From positions 620,001 through 684,000 of the forward strand of contig NZ_BHZC01000001.1 of NCBI RefSeq assembly GCF_003865135.1: 64,000 nt of DNA, in the 5' to 3' direction. Every line of letters starts with the position of its first letter. Position 1 is the first letter of the stretch. The translations under genes were made by a program, and so were the position numbers. Of this stretch, positions 7,977 through 17,194 are shown one piece after another. Source of the DNA: Streptomyces chrestomyceticus JCM 4735 (GTDB taxonomy: Bacteria; Actinomycetota; Actinomycetes; Streptomycetales; Streptomycetaceae). Under the pieces are notes generated by a model. That model was given only the letters and a program-made list of their open reading frames with translations. It did not search any database and had not been told where the DNA came from.

Positions 7977-9008
7977 TTGTCGAAGCGCGTCATTTCCCCT
8001 GACCAGCAGTGCGCGAATTGGAAGATAGAGCCCGAGTTCATCTTTACGGATGACGAACGGGACAACCTGCAGGAGGCGTTGTCGCGGACCACGATATCGC
8101 CGTACCGGGAGTACAACGCCTTTGCCAGCCAGGTGAAGGAGATCATCCGGCAGCGGCGGATTCCACAGCGTTTCGTCGACTTCGTCGCCACGCTCGCCTC
8201 CAGGGATCGAGATCTGGAGCCGGTGGTATGCATCAAGAACGGCCCGTACGACCGGGACGTTCCGCCCTTCGACTTCGAGAATCCGGTGGAGTCGAAGTAC
8301 GAACTCAAGAAGACGTTCATCGCCGAGGCGATGCTGTCACTGTTCGCCCAGTTGTGCGGAACCCCGGCCATCGGCTACGTGAACGTCAACGACGGTGACG
8401 TATTCCAGGACATCTACCCCAAAAAGGCGATGGCCGAAACCCAGTCGCAGAAGGCACTGCGGGCAATCCATTTCCACAAGGATCTGGCGAATCACTTCGT
8501 ACGCCCGGACCAGGTGTACATGGTCGGCATGCGCAGCGACCCCGTGAACGAGGTGTACACCAGCTTCGTCAGAAACATCGACGTATGGGAGCAGTTCGAC
8601 GAGGACGAACTCGACCTGCTGCGCAAGCCCGAGTTCCATACCCCGTTCGACGACCTGACGGTAGTGGGCGACAAAAAACTCGGGGAGGCCGACCGGCACC
8701 CTGTGCTCGGTGAACTCGGAGATCTCCGGTACTTCGAGAACCGCACCCGCGGGCTGACCGATCAGGCAAGCGCTCTGCTCGAAAAGCTGAATGCCGTACT
8801 GCACAGCCAGAAGTGCCGCCTGTTCATCGAGCCCGGCGACTTCGTCGTGACCTACAACAACCACACCATCCACGCCAAAGAGGTGGTGAAGGTAGAGAAC
8901 GAGGAGACGCTCAAGCAGCGGTGGATCATCAAGACCGTCAACGTCGATTCGGTGGCCCGGCATCTCCACCATTTCGTGGACGGCACTGAATACCTGGTCA
9001 ACGGCTAG
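7977..9008 (+). CDS. Fe(II)/2-oxoglutarate-dependent oxygenase, amino-acid hydroxylase-like
   Basis: A 343-aa protein of the TauD/clavaminate-synthase fold. The iron facial triad is read as H167-x-D169 (in IHFHKDLANHF) and a distal His at 299 (in GDFVVTYNNHTIHAKE); the 2-oxoglutarate Arg is probably R315 in KQRWIIKT. The layout resembles amino-acid beta/gamma-hydroxylases such as AsnO and VioC more than true taurine dioxygenases. The gene is 30 nt upstream of an exporter gene, which abuts an A-T-TE synthetase, so a free or carrier-bound amino acid is the likely substrate. I chose TTG 7977 because GGGAAGGG lies 6 nt upstream; ATG 7950 has no ribosome site. Confidence 0.8.
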   Translation: MSKRVISPDQQCANWKIEPEFIFTDDERDNLQEALSRTTISPYREYNAFASQVKEIIRQRRIPQRFVDFVATLASRDRDLEPVVCIKNGPYDRDVPPFDFENPVESKYELKKTFIAEAMLSLFAQLCGTPAIGYVNVNDGDVFQDIYPKKAMAETQSQKALRAIHFHKDLANHFVRPDQVYMVGMRSDPVNEVYTSFVRNIDVWEQFDEDELDLLRKPEFHTPFDDLTVVGDKKLGEADRHPVLGELGDLRYFENRTRGLTDQASALLEKLNAVLHSQKCRLFIEPGDFVVTYNNHTIHAKEVVKVENEETLKQRWIIKTVNVDSVARHLHHFVDGTEYLVNG

Positions 9009-9038
9009 CAACCGACTCAAAGGAAGATCGAGGACTGA

Positions 9039-10562
9039 ATGTCGCTGGCAGCAAGGCGGCCGAGAGTGATCTCGCGCAGCGGCGGCGTCGTGGCCACCGC
9101 GTACCTGAGCCTGTTCATGGTGTCCGCGGACAACTCCATCATCAACACCGCGGTACCGAGCATTTCGGCGGCACTGGACGCGAGCACACCGGCGGTACAA
9201 CTCGCGATCGACGCGTACATGTTGGTCTTCGCCTCGTCGTTGATCATCGCCGGCGGTGCCGTCGACCGCATGGGCGTGCGCCGTTCCTACGCCGTGGGCG
9301 TCGGAGTGTTCACGGCCGCCTCGCTGCTGGGCGCGTTCGCGCCCTCGGTGCCTGCGCTGGTGCTGTCCCGCGCGGGCATGGGTGTCGGCGCGGCATTCAT
9401 CGTGCCGAGCATCTTCGGGCTGTTCGCCACGGAGCTGACCGACGACGGCAGGCGGCGCGTGCTGGCGCTGTGGCCCGCTGTCGTCGGACTCGGCGTGGCC
9501 ATCGGCCCGGTGCTGGGGGGCCTGCTCCTGACCCGGTTCTGGTACGGATCGATTTTCCTGATCAACGTGCCGGTCGGGGTGGTCGCCCTGATCGGCACCG
9601 CCACCCTCATCCGGCGCAGGGAGCCGGTGTCCACCCCGGCGCGCCCGGACCTCGTCGGAGCGGTGCTGCTGCTGACCGGTGTCGCGGCGCTCGCCTCGGC
9701 GATCATCTTCGCTGCCGACGGCGGGCTCCCCGGTTGGCTGAGGTGCGCCTTCGGCGCCGCCGGTCTGCTCGCGCTGATCGGCTACACGGCTCACGAACGG
9801 CGCACCGACCGGCCGCTGTTCGACCTCGGTTACTTCCGGGTGCGCACCTTCACAGGGGCCGTCGTGGCCATGTCCGGTCTGTTCTTCGCCCTGTTCGGCA
9901 CGGTATTCCTGGCCGGTCAGTTCACCCAGTACGGCTTGGGCTGGAGCCCCTTGGCTGCCGGTGCCGGTCTGCTTCCCCTCGCGGTGGGGCTGACCGCCGC
10001 CTCGCTGTCCTGCGCCGCGGTCACCGCCCGGGCCGGAGCCAGGGCCACCGTGGTGACCGGGCTCGGCCTGGGCGCGGCCGGCTGCGCCCTGTGCGCACTG
10101 GCCGCCGCGGATCTGCGATATCCGCTGCTCGCCACCGGACTGCTGTGCTGCGGGCTCGGCATGGGGCTGTCCGTCGGCCCCGCGCTGACGCTGATCGTCA
10201 CCAGTCTGCGGCCGGCCGACTCGGGCGTCGGGTCCTCCGTGAACGCCATGTTCCAGCAGATCTGCGGAGCCGGAGGCGTCGCGGTGATGGGCCTGGTGTT
10301 CTCGGCGGGCTACGGGTCGCGGATCGCCTCGGCCCCCGGCCTTCCGACGACGGCCGGATCGATCGGTGACGATCACGAGCTGCTCGCCCATGGTTCCGGC
10401 CAGGCCACCGCGTGGTTCGCCGACGCGGTGAGCTCCGGCCTGCTCGCCGCCTGGATCACCGGCGCGGTGGTGGCGGCGGTCGCCGCCCTCGCCGCCCTCG
10501 CGATCCTGCCCACCGCCCCCAGTACCCGCGTCACTCCCCGCCCGCGAAAGGTGAACGCCTGA
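9039..10562 (+). CDS. MFS exporter, DHA2-type (14 TM)
   Basis: A 507-aa major facilitator with about 14 predicted membrane segments. The DHA2 family signatures are visible: DNSIINTAVPSISAAL in helix 1, QLAIDAYMLVFASSLI in helix 2, GGAVDRMGVRR as the loop 2-3 motif, and the motif-C-like GVAIGPVLGGLLL in helix 5. DHA2 members are proton-driven drug or metabolite exporters. Its TGA overlaps the ATG of the synthetase gene by one base (TGATG), so it should be translationally coupled and probably exports the product of this unit. Confidence 0.88.
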   Translation: MSLAARRPRVISRSGGVVATAYLSLFMVSADNSIINTAVPSISAALDASTPAVQLAIDAYMLVFASSLIIAGGAVDRMGVRRSYAVGVGVFTAASLLGAFAPSVPALVLSRAGMGVGAAFIVPSIFGLFATELTDDGRRRVLALWPAVVGLGVAIGPVLGGLLLTRFWYGSIFLINVPVGVVALIGTATLIRRREPVSTPARPDLVGAVLLLTGVAALASAIIFAADGGLPGWLRCAFGAAGLLALIGYTAHERRTDRPLFDLGYFRVRTFTGAVVAMSGLFFALFGTVFLAGQFTQYGLGWSPLAAGAGLLPLAVGLTAASLSCAAVTARAGARATVVTGLGLGAAGCALCALAAADLRYPLLATGLLCCGLGMGLSVGPALTLIVTSLRPADSGVGSSVNAMFQQICGAGGVAVMGLVFSAGYGSRIASAPGLPTTAGSIGDDHELLAHGSGQATAWFADAVSSGLLAAWITGAVVAAVAALAALAILPTAPSTRVTPRPRKVNA

Positions 10563-13162
10563 TGACCCCGCGCACCGGCGCCACGCTGTACGCCGCGATC
10601 GCCGCCCATGCGACCGACCGGCCCCACGAAACCGCCCTGTCCCGCGGAGAGACCACGCTGAGCTACCGTGAACTCGCCGCAGCCGCAGACACGTTGGCCA
10701 CGCAACTGCGCGCGCTCGGCGTCGTGCCCGAAACCGTGGTGGTCATCGACCTGCCGGTCGGCTTCGAGACCGTCGTCGCGATGGCTGCGGTCAGCCAGGT
10801 CGGCGCGGCCTTCACCCTGCTGGAACCGGACCTACCTGCCCCCCGCAAGCAGCTCATCATCGACGACTGCCGCCCGGTCGCGCTGATCACGGAGTCGGGA
10901 CCGGAGCGTGGCCCGCAACCAGGACCGCCGCTGGACGAACGACTCGTCCGGCGCACCTCGCCCGCCGCGTACGTCGCCTACACCTCCGGGTCGACCGGGG
11001 TCCCCAAGGGCGTCGTCATCGAGCAGGCCGCACTGGAGAATCACGTACGGCGCACCATCGACTGGTACGGCCTCACCTCGGCCGACACCCGGCTCCTCTT
11101 CTCCTCGATCGCATTCGACCTTGCGCTCGAACAGATCTGCACGGCGATGACAGCCGGCTGTGAACTCGCCTTCCGTGACGAGACGTTCGTGTACGGCGGT
11201 GCCGAGGACTTCCTGTACCACTGCCGCCGGCTCGGCATCACCGTACTGAGCCTGCCGACTGGCGTCTTCAACCGGTTCGGCGCCGAACTGGCCACCTCCA
11301 CCGGTCGCACCGCGCCGGACCTGCGGTTGGTGATGGCCGGCGGCGAGGCACCGACCCAGGGCGCGGTGGCCGCCTGGTCGGACGCCGCGCCGCAAGGCAC
11401 TCGCGTGGTCAACGGGTACGGGCCCACCGAGACGGCCGTCGTCGTCTGTTACCGGGACCTGCTGCCCGGCGATGCCATCGCGATCGGCGCTCCGATCGAC
11501 GACGTCCGGTTCCGACTGGAACCGCTCGGCGATGACGGGAAGGCGACCGAACTGGTCGTCCAAGGCGTCGCGGTCGGCCGCGGCTACCTGGGGCAGGCGG
11601 CGTCGTCCTCGGCCTTCTGCGTGCTCGACGGTCAGTGGTCGTACCGCACCGGCGACGTGGCCACCGCGCGGCCCGACGGCGGCTACCACCTGCACGGCCG
11701 CTTCGACGCGCAGGTCAAGGTGCACGGCGGCTTCCGCGTGGAGCCCGGTGAGATCGTCTCCCGGCTGCTGTCCCTCGACTTCGTCCTCGACGCGGTGATC
11801 GTGCCGTTCGACGGTGCCGGCAGCCGGCTTCTGGCCGTGTTCGTCCGGCTCGACGAAAGCCGCGCGCCACAGCCGGACCCAGCAGCGGCGATCGTGCGGC
11901 TGCTCGCCGCCGCCCTGCCCGACTACATGGTGCCCTCGCAGGTCACGGTGGTGGACGCGTTCCCGCTGACCTCACGCGGCAAGGTCGATCAGGCGGCGCT
12001 GCTCCAGCGGGCACAGACCCGGCCGGGCACGGATGCCGAGGAGAGCGCCGATCCCACGGACACGGCCGCACAACTGCGGCTGGCCTGGCGGCACGTGCTG
12101 GGCAGCCCGCCCCAGGACGCGTCGACGAGTTTCTTCGCGGCCGGCGGCGACTCGATCAGAGCGATCGAGCTGATCACCCAGGTGCAGAGCAGGCTCGGTG
12201 TACACCTGCGCGCCGCCGAGCTGTACCGTACCCCCGCTTTCGACGCCCTGGCACGGCTCCTGACCGACCGCCGCGACGGCATCCCGACCGCGCACCACAC
12301 CACCGGAACCACCCTAGTGCGGATGCGCCCGGCGGGACACGACAGACTCTGGGTCTTCCTGCCGCCGCTGTCCGGCGCGGTCACCCGCTACGCGTCGCTG
12401 TCCCGCCTGCTGCCCGCCGACGACACCGTGTGGGCGATGGAAACCCCACCCGAACTGTCCGGCAAGGGCATGGCGGCGCTCGCCGACGGGCTCGCCGAGG
12501 TGCTGCTGGAAGGCGGCGTCGACCGGTTCGGCACCATCTGTGTGTCCGGCTTCTCGCTGGGCGGCGTGTTCGGCTACGAGGTCGCCCGCCGGCTGCGCGA
12601 CACCTGTGGCGAGCGGGTCCGTGCCCTGCTCATCGACCCGCCGGACCCCGGCGCACACCGCGTGAGCGTGGACGACGCCTTTGACATCTTCGTCCGCGTC
12701 GGCTGGTCGATCCCCGTCCCCGCGCAGCGGTTCGTCACCGAGGCCGGCGGGTTCGACCTGGCGGCGGTCACCGCGGCGGCCAAGGACGCGGGGACCCTGG
12801 CGCGGGACGCCGACCAGCGGGAGATCGAGGACGCCTGGACGGTGTACGAATCGAACGCGCGCATCCTCAACGGCCTGGTGCTGACCCCGCCCGACGGACT
12901 GCAGGTGCACATTCTGCAGGGCGACACCGGCGGCGAGATCGACTACGCCCGCCGCGGACCGACCGCCGTCGCGGCCGACGGCGGCACACCGTGGACGGGC
13001 GGAAAGGCCATCGGCCAGTGGCGCGACATCCTGCCCGACGACGCCGTGGACCGGTTGCCGGTCGATCACTTCGCCCTGCTCGAATCACCCAACGACGAAC
13101 TGGTCCGTGACTGGCTCGCAGCCCAGGCCCAGCACGGGCCCGCACTGCACGTGCCAGGCTGA
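10562..13162 (+). CDS. Stand-alone NRPS-like synthetase, A-T-TE
   Basis: An 866-aa protein. The adenylation domain (about 1-490) has A3 YTSGSTGVPKGV, A5 NGYGPTE, A7 YRTGD, A8 region FDAQVKVHGGFRVEPGEI and A10 SRGKVDQ. The thiolation domain has GGDSIRAIEL with the pantetheine Ser near 530. The thioesterase (about 590-866) has GFSLGG with the nucleophile near 664 and VDHFAL for the His. The specificity residues read roughly D-L-E-S-V-A-G-V-V-K. The leading Asp implies an alpha-amino acid, but I cannot assign which. There is no condensation domain, so the product is a released, oligomerised or cyclised single amino-acid unit unless a partner lies elsewhere. It is coupled to an exporter and a 2-OG oxygenase gene. 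Confidence 0.9.
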   Translation: MTPRTGATLYAAIAAHATDRPHETALSRGETTLSYRELAAAADTLATQLRALGVVPETVVVIDLPVGFETVVAMAAVSQVGAAFTLLEPDLPAPRKQLIIDDCRPVALITESGPERGPQPGPPLDERLVRRTSPAAYVAYTSGSTGVPKGVVIEQAALENHVRRTIDWYGLTSADTRLLFSSIAFDLALEQICTAMTAGCELAFRDETFVYGGAEDFLYHCRRLGITVLSLPTGVFNRFGAELATSTGRTAPDLRLVMAGGEAPTQGAVAAWSDAAPQGTRVVNGYGPTETAVVVCYRDLLPGDAIAIGAPIDDVRFRLEPLGDDGKATELVVQGVAVGRGYLGQAASSSAFCVLDGQWSYRTGDVATARPDGGYHLHGRFDAQVKVHGGFRVEPGEIVSRLLSLDFVLDAVIVPFDGAGSRLLAVFVRLDESRAPQPDPAAAIVRLLAAALPDYMVPSQVTVVDAFPLTSRGKVDQAALLQRAQTRPGTDAEESADPTDTAAQLRLAWRHVLGSPPQDASTSFFAAGGDSIRAIELITQVQSRLGVHLRAAELYRTPAFDALARLLTDRRDGIPTAHHTTGTTLVRMRPAGHDRLWVFLPPLSGAVTRYASLSRLLPADDTVWAMETPPELSGKGMAALADGLAEVLLEGGVDRFGTICVSGFSLGGVFGYEVARRLRDTCGERVRALLIDPPDPGAHRVSVDDAFDIFVRVGWSIPVPAQRFVTEAGGFDLAAVTAAAKDAGTLARDADQREIEDAWTVYESNARILNGLVLTPPDGLQVHILQGDTGGEIDYARRGPTAVAADGGTPWTGGKAIGQWRDILPDDAVDRLPVDHFALLESPNDELVRDWLAAQAQHGPALHVPG

Positions 13163-13175
13163 TCGGATCGACCGC

Positions 13176-13249
13176 AGCGGAGAAGCATCGGCGGGGCCTT
13201 CGCCAGGAGACAGTCGGCGTCTGTCTGCCCCTTCGGTGTCTTCTCCGCT
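13176..13249. terminator. Structured convergent region, possible bidirectional terminator
   Basis: AGCGGAGAAG (13176-13185) and CTTCTCCGCT (13240-13249) are a perfect 10-bp inverted repeat that encloses smaller stems (GGCG/CGCC and GACAG/CTGTC). It lies between the convergent synthetase and nucleotidyltransferase genes. Confidence 0.4.
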
Positions 13250-13269
13250 CGGTACCGGTCCTGCGCCGG

Positions 13270-13914
13270 CTACCTCGCCAGCTCTGCCGACCACGGATGG
13301 CCGGGGTGTACGCGTTCCAGCCACTCGCCGAGGAGGACCCGCCGCGCCCGGCTCAGCAGCGGCAGCACCCCGTCGAAGTCCGCCTGGTCCTTGGGGCGCG
13401 ACGCTTTCGCTTTGAACAGCAGCACCAGCTCCGGGACCAGGTAGGGGATCCCGTCTGCCGTCCGTTCGACGATCGTGTCGTAGGGCAGTCGCAGACGCTC
13501 GTCCCGACGGCAGATCCACGTTCCGTCTTCGTGCGGCTCGCGGAAGACGTCGAACAGGAACTGGCCGCTTGCCGGGTCCCGGAGCCAGGTCTGGTACGTG
13601 GCCGCCAAAGGCTCAGGTCCCGCTCCCGCCCAGACCCGTCCCGAGCCCACCGCGTCCCACACGTACTCGGCGAAGCGGTCCCGAATCTCCGGGAATCCCG
13701 CCGCGGGCACCGCGATCTCCAGATCACCGTGCGGCCGCGGCCGCCCCCCACGGAACAGATCCAGCGCCCACCCCGCCGCGACGCACCAGGGTGTGTCGAC
13801 CCCGTCCAGCCGCTCCGCGACCTGTTCCGGCCGCCAGGCGTCCGCCCACCGGGCATCCAGTTCATCCGCGTCGAGCACAGCGCCGCCGGGCGGCAGGACA
13901 TCAGTCACCGGCAC
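13270..13914 (-). CDS. Nucleotidyltransferase-domain protein, ANT(2'')-like
   Basis: A 214-aa protein with the opening motif AGWALDLFRGGRPRPHGDLEIAV, typical of the aminoglycoside-2''-adenylyltransferase-like family (the nucleotide-binding helix plus a DxD-type metal motif, here D-L-E). Conserved downstream features are FDVFREPHEDGTWICRRDERLRLPYD and LVPELVLLFKAK. Streptomyces carry several such genes and most have no shown resistance role. The nucleotide donor and acceptor are unknown. It is convergent with the A-T-TE synthetase and appears to be a stand-alone gene. Confidence 0.7.
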   Translation of the reverse strand: MPVTDVLPPGGAVLDADELDARWADAWRPEQVAERLDGVDTPWCVAAGWALDLFRGGRPRPHGDLEIAVPAAGFPEIRDRFAEYVWDAVGSGRVWAGAGPEPLAATYQTWLRDPASGQFLFDVFREPHEDGTWICRRDERLRLPYDTIVERTADGIPYLVPELVLLFKAKASRPKDQADFDGVLPLLSRARRVLLGEWLERVHPGHPWSAELAR

Positions 13915-14063
13915 AACCTACTACTGCCACGCCCCGGCCTCCATGCCGCTTTCTTGCAGCGGCCGACGCCTGGACCTACCGGGACGGTTACGACCCCACT
14001 GCCTGAGCGCCCGGTCATTCCGCAGGCAGTCGCGATGTTCTGTTCGTACCGGGGCTGCTGGAG

Positions 14064-15647
14064 TCACACCGTGAACTGGTCGGGGTCCGCCGCCGCCCAG
14101 TCCGCCGCCCAGTCCCGGGGCGGCTCGTCGAGCAACTGCCCCGGAGCGAGCCAGGTGTACAGCTCGGCGTACGACCTGACCGTGTCGGGGCCGACGCGGC
14201 TGCGCAGCATGTGCGGGCGCAGCTCGCCCGGTTCCCGTACGCCCATTGCCGCCATGATCTGCAGGGCGCTGCGGACCGTCGCGCGCTGGTAGCGGTGCAC
14301 TCGCTCGGACTTGTCGGTGACGACCAGCGCGCGGGTGCGCCGCGGGTCCTGCGTCGTGACACCGACCGGGCAGCGGTTGGTGTGGCAGCGCTGTGCCTGG
14401 ATACAGCCGACCGCGAACATCATCGTGCGGGCCGCGTTGGTGTAGTCCGCGCCCTGCGCGATGCGTTTGACGATGTCGCTGCCGGTGGCGACCTTTCCGC
14501 TCGCTCCGATCTTGACGCGGTCCCGCAGGCCGGTGCCCACCAGCGCGTTGTGCACCGTGATCAGGCCCTCGGTCAGTGGGCTGCCCAGGTGATCGGCGAA
14601 TTCCAGCGGTGCCGCTCCGGTGCCGCCCTCCGCGCCGTCGACGATGATGAAGTCCGGGGTGACGCTCTCGGCCCGCATCGCCTTGCACACGGCCAGGAAC
14701 TGCTGCCGGGAACCGACGCACAGCTTGAAGCCCACGGGTTTGCCGTCCGCCAGCTCGCGCATCCGGGCCAGGAAGCCGACCAGTTCCCGGGGCGTGCCGA
14801 ACGTCCGGTGGTAGGGCGGAGAGACGACCGTCTCACCCTGCGGCACCTCACGGACCCGGGCGATCTCGGCGTTGACCTTGCCGCCGGGCAGCACGCCGCC
14901 CAGGCCCGGCTTGGCGCCCTGCGACAGCTTCAGGGACAGGCACTTGACCTGGTCGTGCGCGGCCTTGTCGGCGAACTCGTGCGCGTCGAAGTCGCCGTCC
15001 GGGGTCCGGCAGCCGAAGTAGCCGGTGCCGATCTCCCATACGAGGTCGCCGCCGTGCCGCAGGTGGTACTCCGACAGCCCGTCCTCGCCGGTGTCCTGTG
15101 CGAAGCCGCCCAGTGCGGCGCCCCGGTTGAGGGCCAGGATCGCGTTGGCGGACAGCGAACCGAAGCTCATCGCCGAGACGTTCAGCAGTGCCATGTCGTA
15201 CGGCCGGGTGCAGTCGGGGCCGCCGATGCGCACGGTCGGCGGCTCGTCCGGCACCGGCTTCGGCGCCATGGACGGGACCAGGAATTCGTATCCGCCGCCG
15301 TACATGTCCCGCTCGCTGCCGAACGGCGCCTCGTCCTCGGTGCCCTTCGCGCGCTCGTAGACGATATTGCGAACGTCGCGGTCGTACGGGCGGCCGTCAT
15401 AGTTACGCTCGACGAAGTACTGCTGCATCTCGGGACGCACGCTCTCCAGCAGATAACGCAGCCGCCCGATCAGCGGGTAATTGCGCAATACCGAATGGCG
15501 ACGCTGGAACGCGTCATGCACGCCCAGAGCCGCGAGGGCCAGTACGGGAACGGCGGCCGCCCACCACCAAGGCGAGATGAGCAGGGCGGGCACCGTCAGG
15601 ACGGCGCCCGCCAGGACAAGGACGAATACAACCGATAGTCGCAGCAC
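14064..15647 (-). CDS. FMN-binding glutamate synthase-family protein (GltB-like)
   Basis: A 527-aa membrane-anchored homologue of the synthase domain of glutamate synthase. Residues 1-45 form two hydrophobic helices. The TIM barrel follows, with MSFGSLSANAILALNRGA, KLSQGAKPGLGGVLPGGKV, DGAEGGTGAAP (an FMN phosphate-binding segment) and the cluster motif CIQAQRCHTNRCPVG, whose three Cys bind a 3Fe-4S centre. The glutamine amidotransferase domain is absent, as in the archaeal-type stand-alone family. The electron donor and substrate are not known for this group. GTG 15647 is used, with weak ribosome-site support. It stands alone on the minus strand. Confidence 0.85.
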   Translation of the reverse strand: MLRLSVVFVLVLAGAVLTVPALLISPWWWAAAVPVLALAALGVHDAFQRRHSVLRNYPLIGRLRYLLESVRPEMQQYFVERNYDGRPYDRDVRNIVYERAKGTEDEAPFGSERDMYGGGYEFLVPSMAPKPVPDEPPTVRIGGPDCTRPYDMALLNVSAMSFGSLSANAILALNRGAALGGFAQDTGEDGLSEYHLRHGGDLVWEIGTGYFGCRTPDGDFDAHEFADKAAHDQVKCLSLKLSQGAKPGLGGVLPGGKVNAEIARVREVPQGETVVSPPYHRTFGTPRELVGFLARMRELADGKPVGFKLCVGSRQQFLAVCKAMRAESVTPDFIIVDGAEGGTGAAPLEFADHLGSPLTEGLITVHNALVGTGLRDRVKIGASGKVATGSDIVKRIAQGADYTNAARTMMFAVGCIQAQRCHTNRCPVGVTTQDPRRTRALVVTDKSERVHRYQRATVRSALQIMAAMGVREPGELRPHMLRSRVGPDTVRSYAELYTWLAPGQLLDEPPRDWAADWAAADPDQFTV

Positions 15648-15732
15648 CCCCAGAAGTCAACCGGATACCGCAGCCGAAAGCGAAGGGCGACATGCCTGCC
15701 CGTGGTCCGCACCTACGGTGGCAGCCCAATGC

Positions 15733-15975
15733 AACGTCGTCTTCCGGTCCGTCTTCGCCGACCGGTTCCAGAGCACGATCGGCATGCCGCCTCTCCGGTA
15801 CGCCGCCACGGAGCTACGGATGCTTCACGCCGGCCAGTGGCTGGCACAGGACACATTGTCGATCCAGTCCGTCGCGCAACGTCTCGGCCACACATCCCAG
15901 GCCGCCTTCAGCCGCGCCTTCAAACGCGTCACCGGCCAGCCGCCTGGCGCCAGCAGGCACACCGGCCGTCGGTGA
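15733..15975 (+). pseudogene. C-terminal remnant of an AraC-family regulator
   Basis: The frame encodes RSVFADRFQSTIGMPPLRY, then SIQSVAQRLGHTSQAAFSRAF and KRVTGQPPG. These are most of the two helix-turn-helix motifs of an AraC-type DNA-binding domain. The effector-binding domain and the first part of helix-turn-helix 1 are missing, and the frame upstream has no similarity to anything. It is therefore a broken gene, squeezed between the GltB-like and ArsR-type genes. Confidence 0.65.
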
Positions 15976-16008
15976 CTGGTTCGCTACTCCAGCGCGCCCG
16001 GAAGCTGC

Positions 16009-17094
16009 TCAGCGCAGCACGGCTGCCAGCAGATCCGTGCCCAGCTCTGCCAGGTCGGGCAGGTTGAGGGTGTAGCGGATGTAGCGTCCTTGCCGTCGGG
16101 CCGTGAGCAGGCCCGCGCGGCGCAGGACGGCGAGGTGGCGGGAGACCTCGGGGGTTGACAGGTCCCAGACGTGGGCCAGCTCGCCGGTGGTGTGCGGGCC
16201 GCGGGCCAGGGTGCGCAGCAGCCGCAGCCGTACCGGATGCGCGAGCGCCTCCAGCCGGAGGGTGACTGTTTCCAAGGAGACCGGCTCTGCCGGGCTGGGC
16301 TCGGCGACCGGGTACTGCAGTACCGGATGCCATCCGGGAGCGTGGACCGCCACCAGGTGGGGGCGGCCGAAGACGCTGGGGATGAAGGTGACACCAGCGC
16401 CTCGGGCGGCGGTCGCCTTGTCCTGCATCTTGTCCACGATGATGCAGTCGCTGTCCGGAGCCAGGGTGACGGCGCCGGAGACCGAGGCGAGTGCTGCCCT
16501 GATGCCTTGGCGCCTGAGCAGTTCGTTCTTCAGGCGCAGGTCGGTGGCGAGCTGCGCCGCGATGCCCGTCCAGGCATCGTCGAAGAAGGTCTCCGCGCAT
16601 TCTTCGAGGGTGCGGCGCACCTGCGCCCGCACCGCGGCCGGGTCCGCGAGCAGCCGTTGGGCAAAGGCTTCCTGCCGTACGCCGCGGGCCTGGGCCACCA
16701 CCAGGGCCCGCTCGCGCGCGGCCGTGTCGGTGAGTGGCGACGCTCCGGGAGCCTGGGTCCGGTTGCTGCCGCAGGTGGTGACGAGCGCGGCGGTCACATA
16801 CCTCTCGTCGTCGATCCGGTCCACGTCGTCCAGTTCCTCGGCGAGGGTCGGCCGGGGCCGCGCGGGGATCAGGAAGTCGGCCTGCGAGGCACGCCAGAGG
16901 AACTCCGCCTGCGCGAGCCGCTCGGTCAGCCCTGGCCGTAGCCCGGCCCGGACGTCCGCGGCCCAGCCGGCGAACTGCGGATGGTGCCCGGGTTCGGCCA
17001 GCACGTGCAGCATCGCGGTCAGCTCGGCCAGCGGGGAGGCGGCGAACCGCACTCGCTCGGACGGCAGACCGCTGATGTCGATCCTCAACGTCAT
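16009..17094 (-). CDS. ArsR-family repressor with N-terminal DUF5937-type domain
   Basis: A 361-aa regulator. Residues 1-260 are the actinobacterial DUF5937-like region (opening MTLRIDISGLPSERVRFAAS). The last 80 residues are a winged-helix ArsR domain: LRLEALAHPVRLRLLRTLARGPHTTGELAHVWDLSTPEVSRHLAVLRRAGLL. No metal-binding Cys pairs of classical ArsR are visible, so the signal is probably an organic ligand. It is divergent from an MFS gene across a 100-bp gap with a perfect palindrome, so the obvious model is repression of that exporter and of itself. ATG 17094 fits the family N-terminus better than starts further upstream. Confidence 0.82.
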   Translation of the reverse strand: MTLRIDISGLPSERVRFAASPLAELTAMLHVLAEPGHHPQFAGWAADVRAGLRPGLTERLAQAEFLWRASQADFLIPARPRPTLAEELDDVDRIDDERYVTAALVTTCGSNRTQAPGASPLTDTAARERALVVAQARGVRQEAFAQRLLADPAAVRAQVRRTLEECAETFFDDAWTGIAAQLATDLRLKNELLRRQGIRAALASVSGAVTLAPDSDCIIVDKMQDKATAARGAGVTFIPSVFGRPHLVAVHAPGWHPVLQYPVAEPSPAEPVSLETVTLRLEALAHPVRLRLLRTLARGPHTTGELAHVWDLSTPEVSRHLAVLRRAGLLTARRQGRYIRYTLNLPDLAELGTDLLAAVLR

Positions 17095-17136
17095 CCCCCC
17101 ATCATCACGGCCCGGACCACCTGGTGGCGGCGTCGA

Positions 17137-17153
17137 TTGACGATGTGCGTCAA
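17137..17153. promoter_or_regulatory. Palindromic operator between ArsR-type and MFS genes
   Basis: TTGACG-ATGTG-CGTCAA is a perfect 6-bp inverted repeat with a 5-nt spacer, centred in the divergent intergenic gap (42 nt from the regulator start, 41 nt from the exporter start). Size and position fit a winged-helix dimer site. Confidence 0.6.
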
Positions 17154-17194
17154 CCGGCGTGCTTGCCCCGGCTGCCGGCCGCAGCGTCTGCGCC

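Noticed and set aside
10562..13162. A fungal-type aryl-pyruvate A-T-TE (atromentin-like) synthetase
   Set aside because: The A domain keeps the Asp that binds the alpha-amino group, which keto-acid-activating domains lack.
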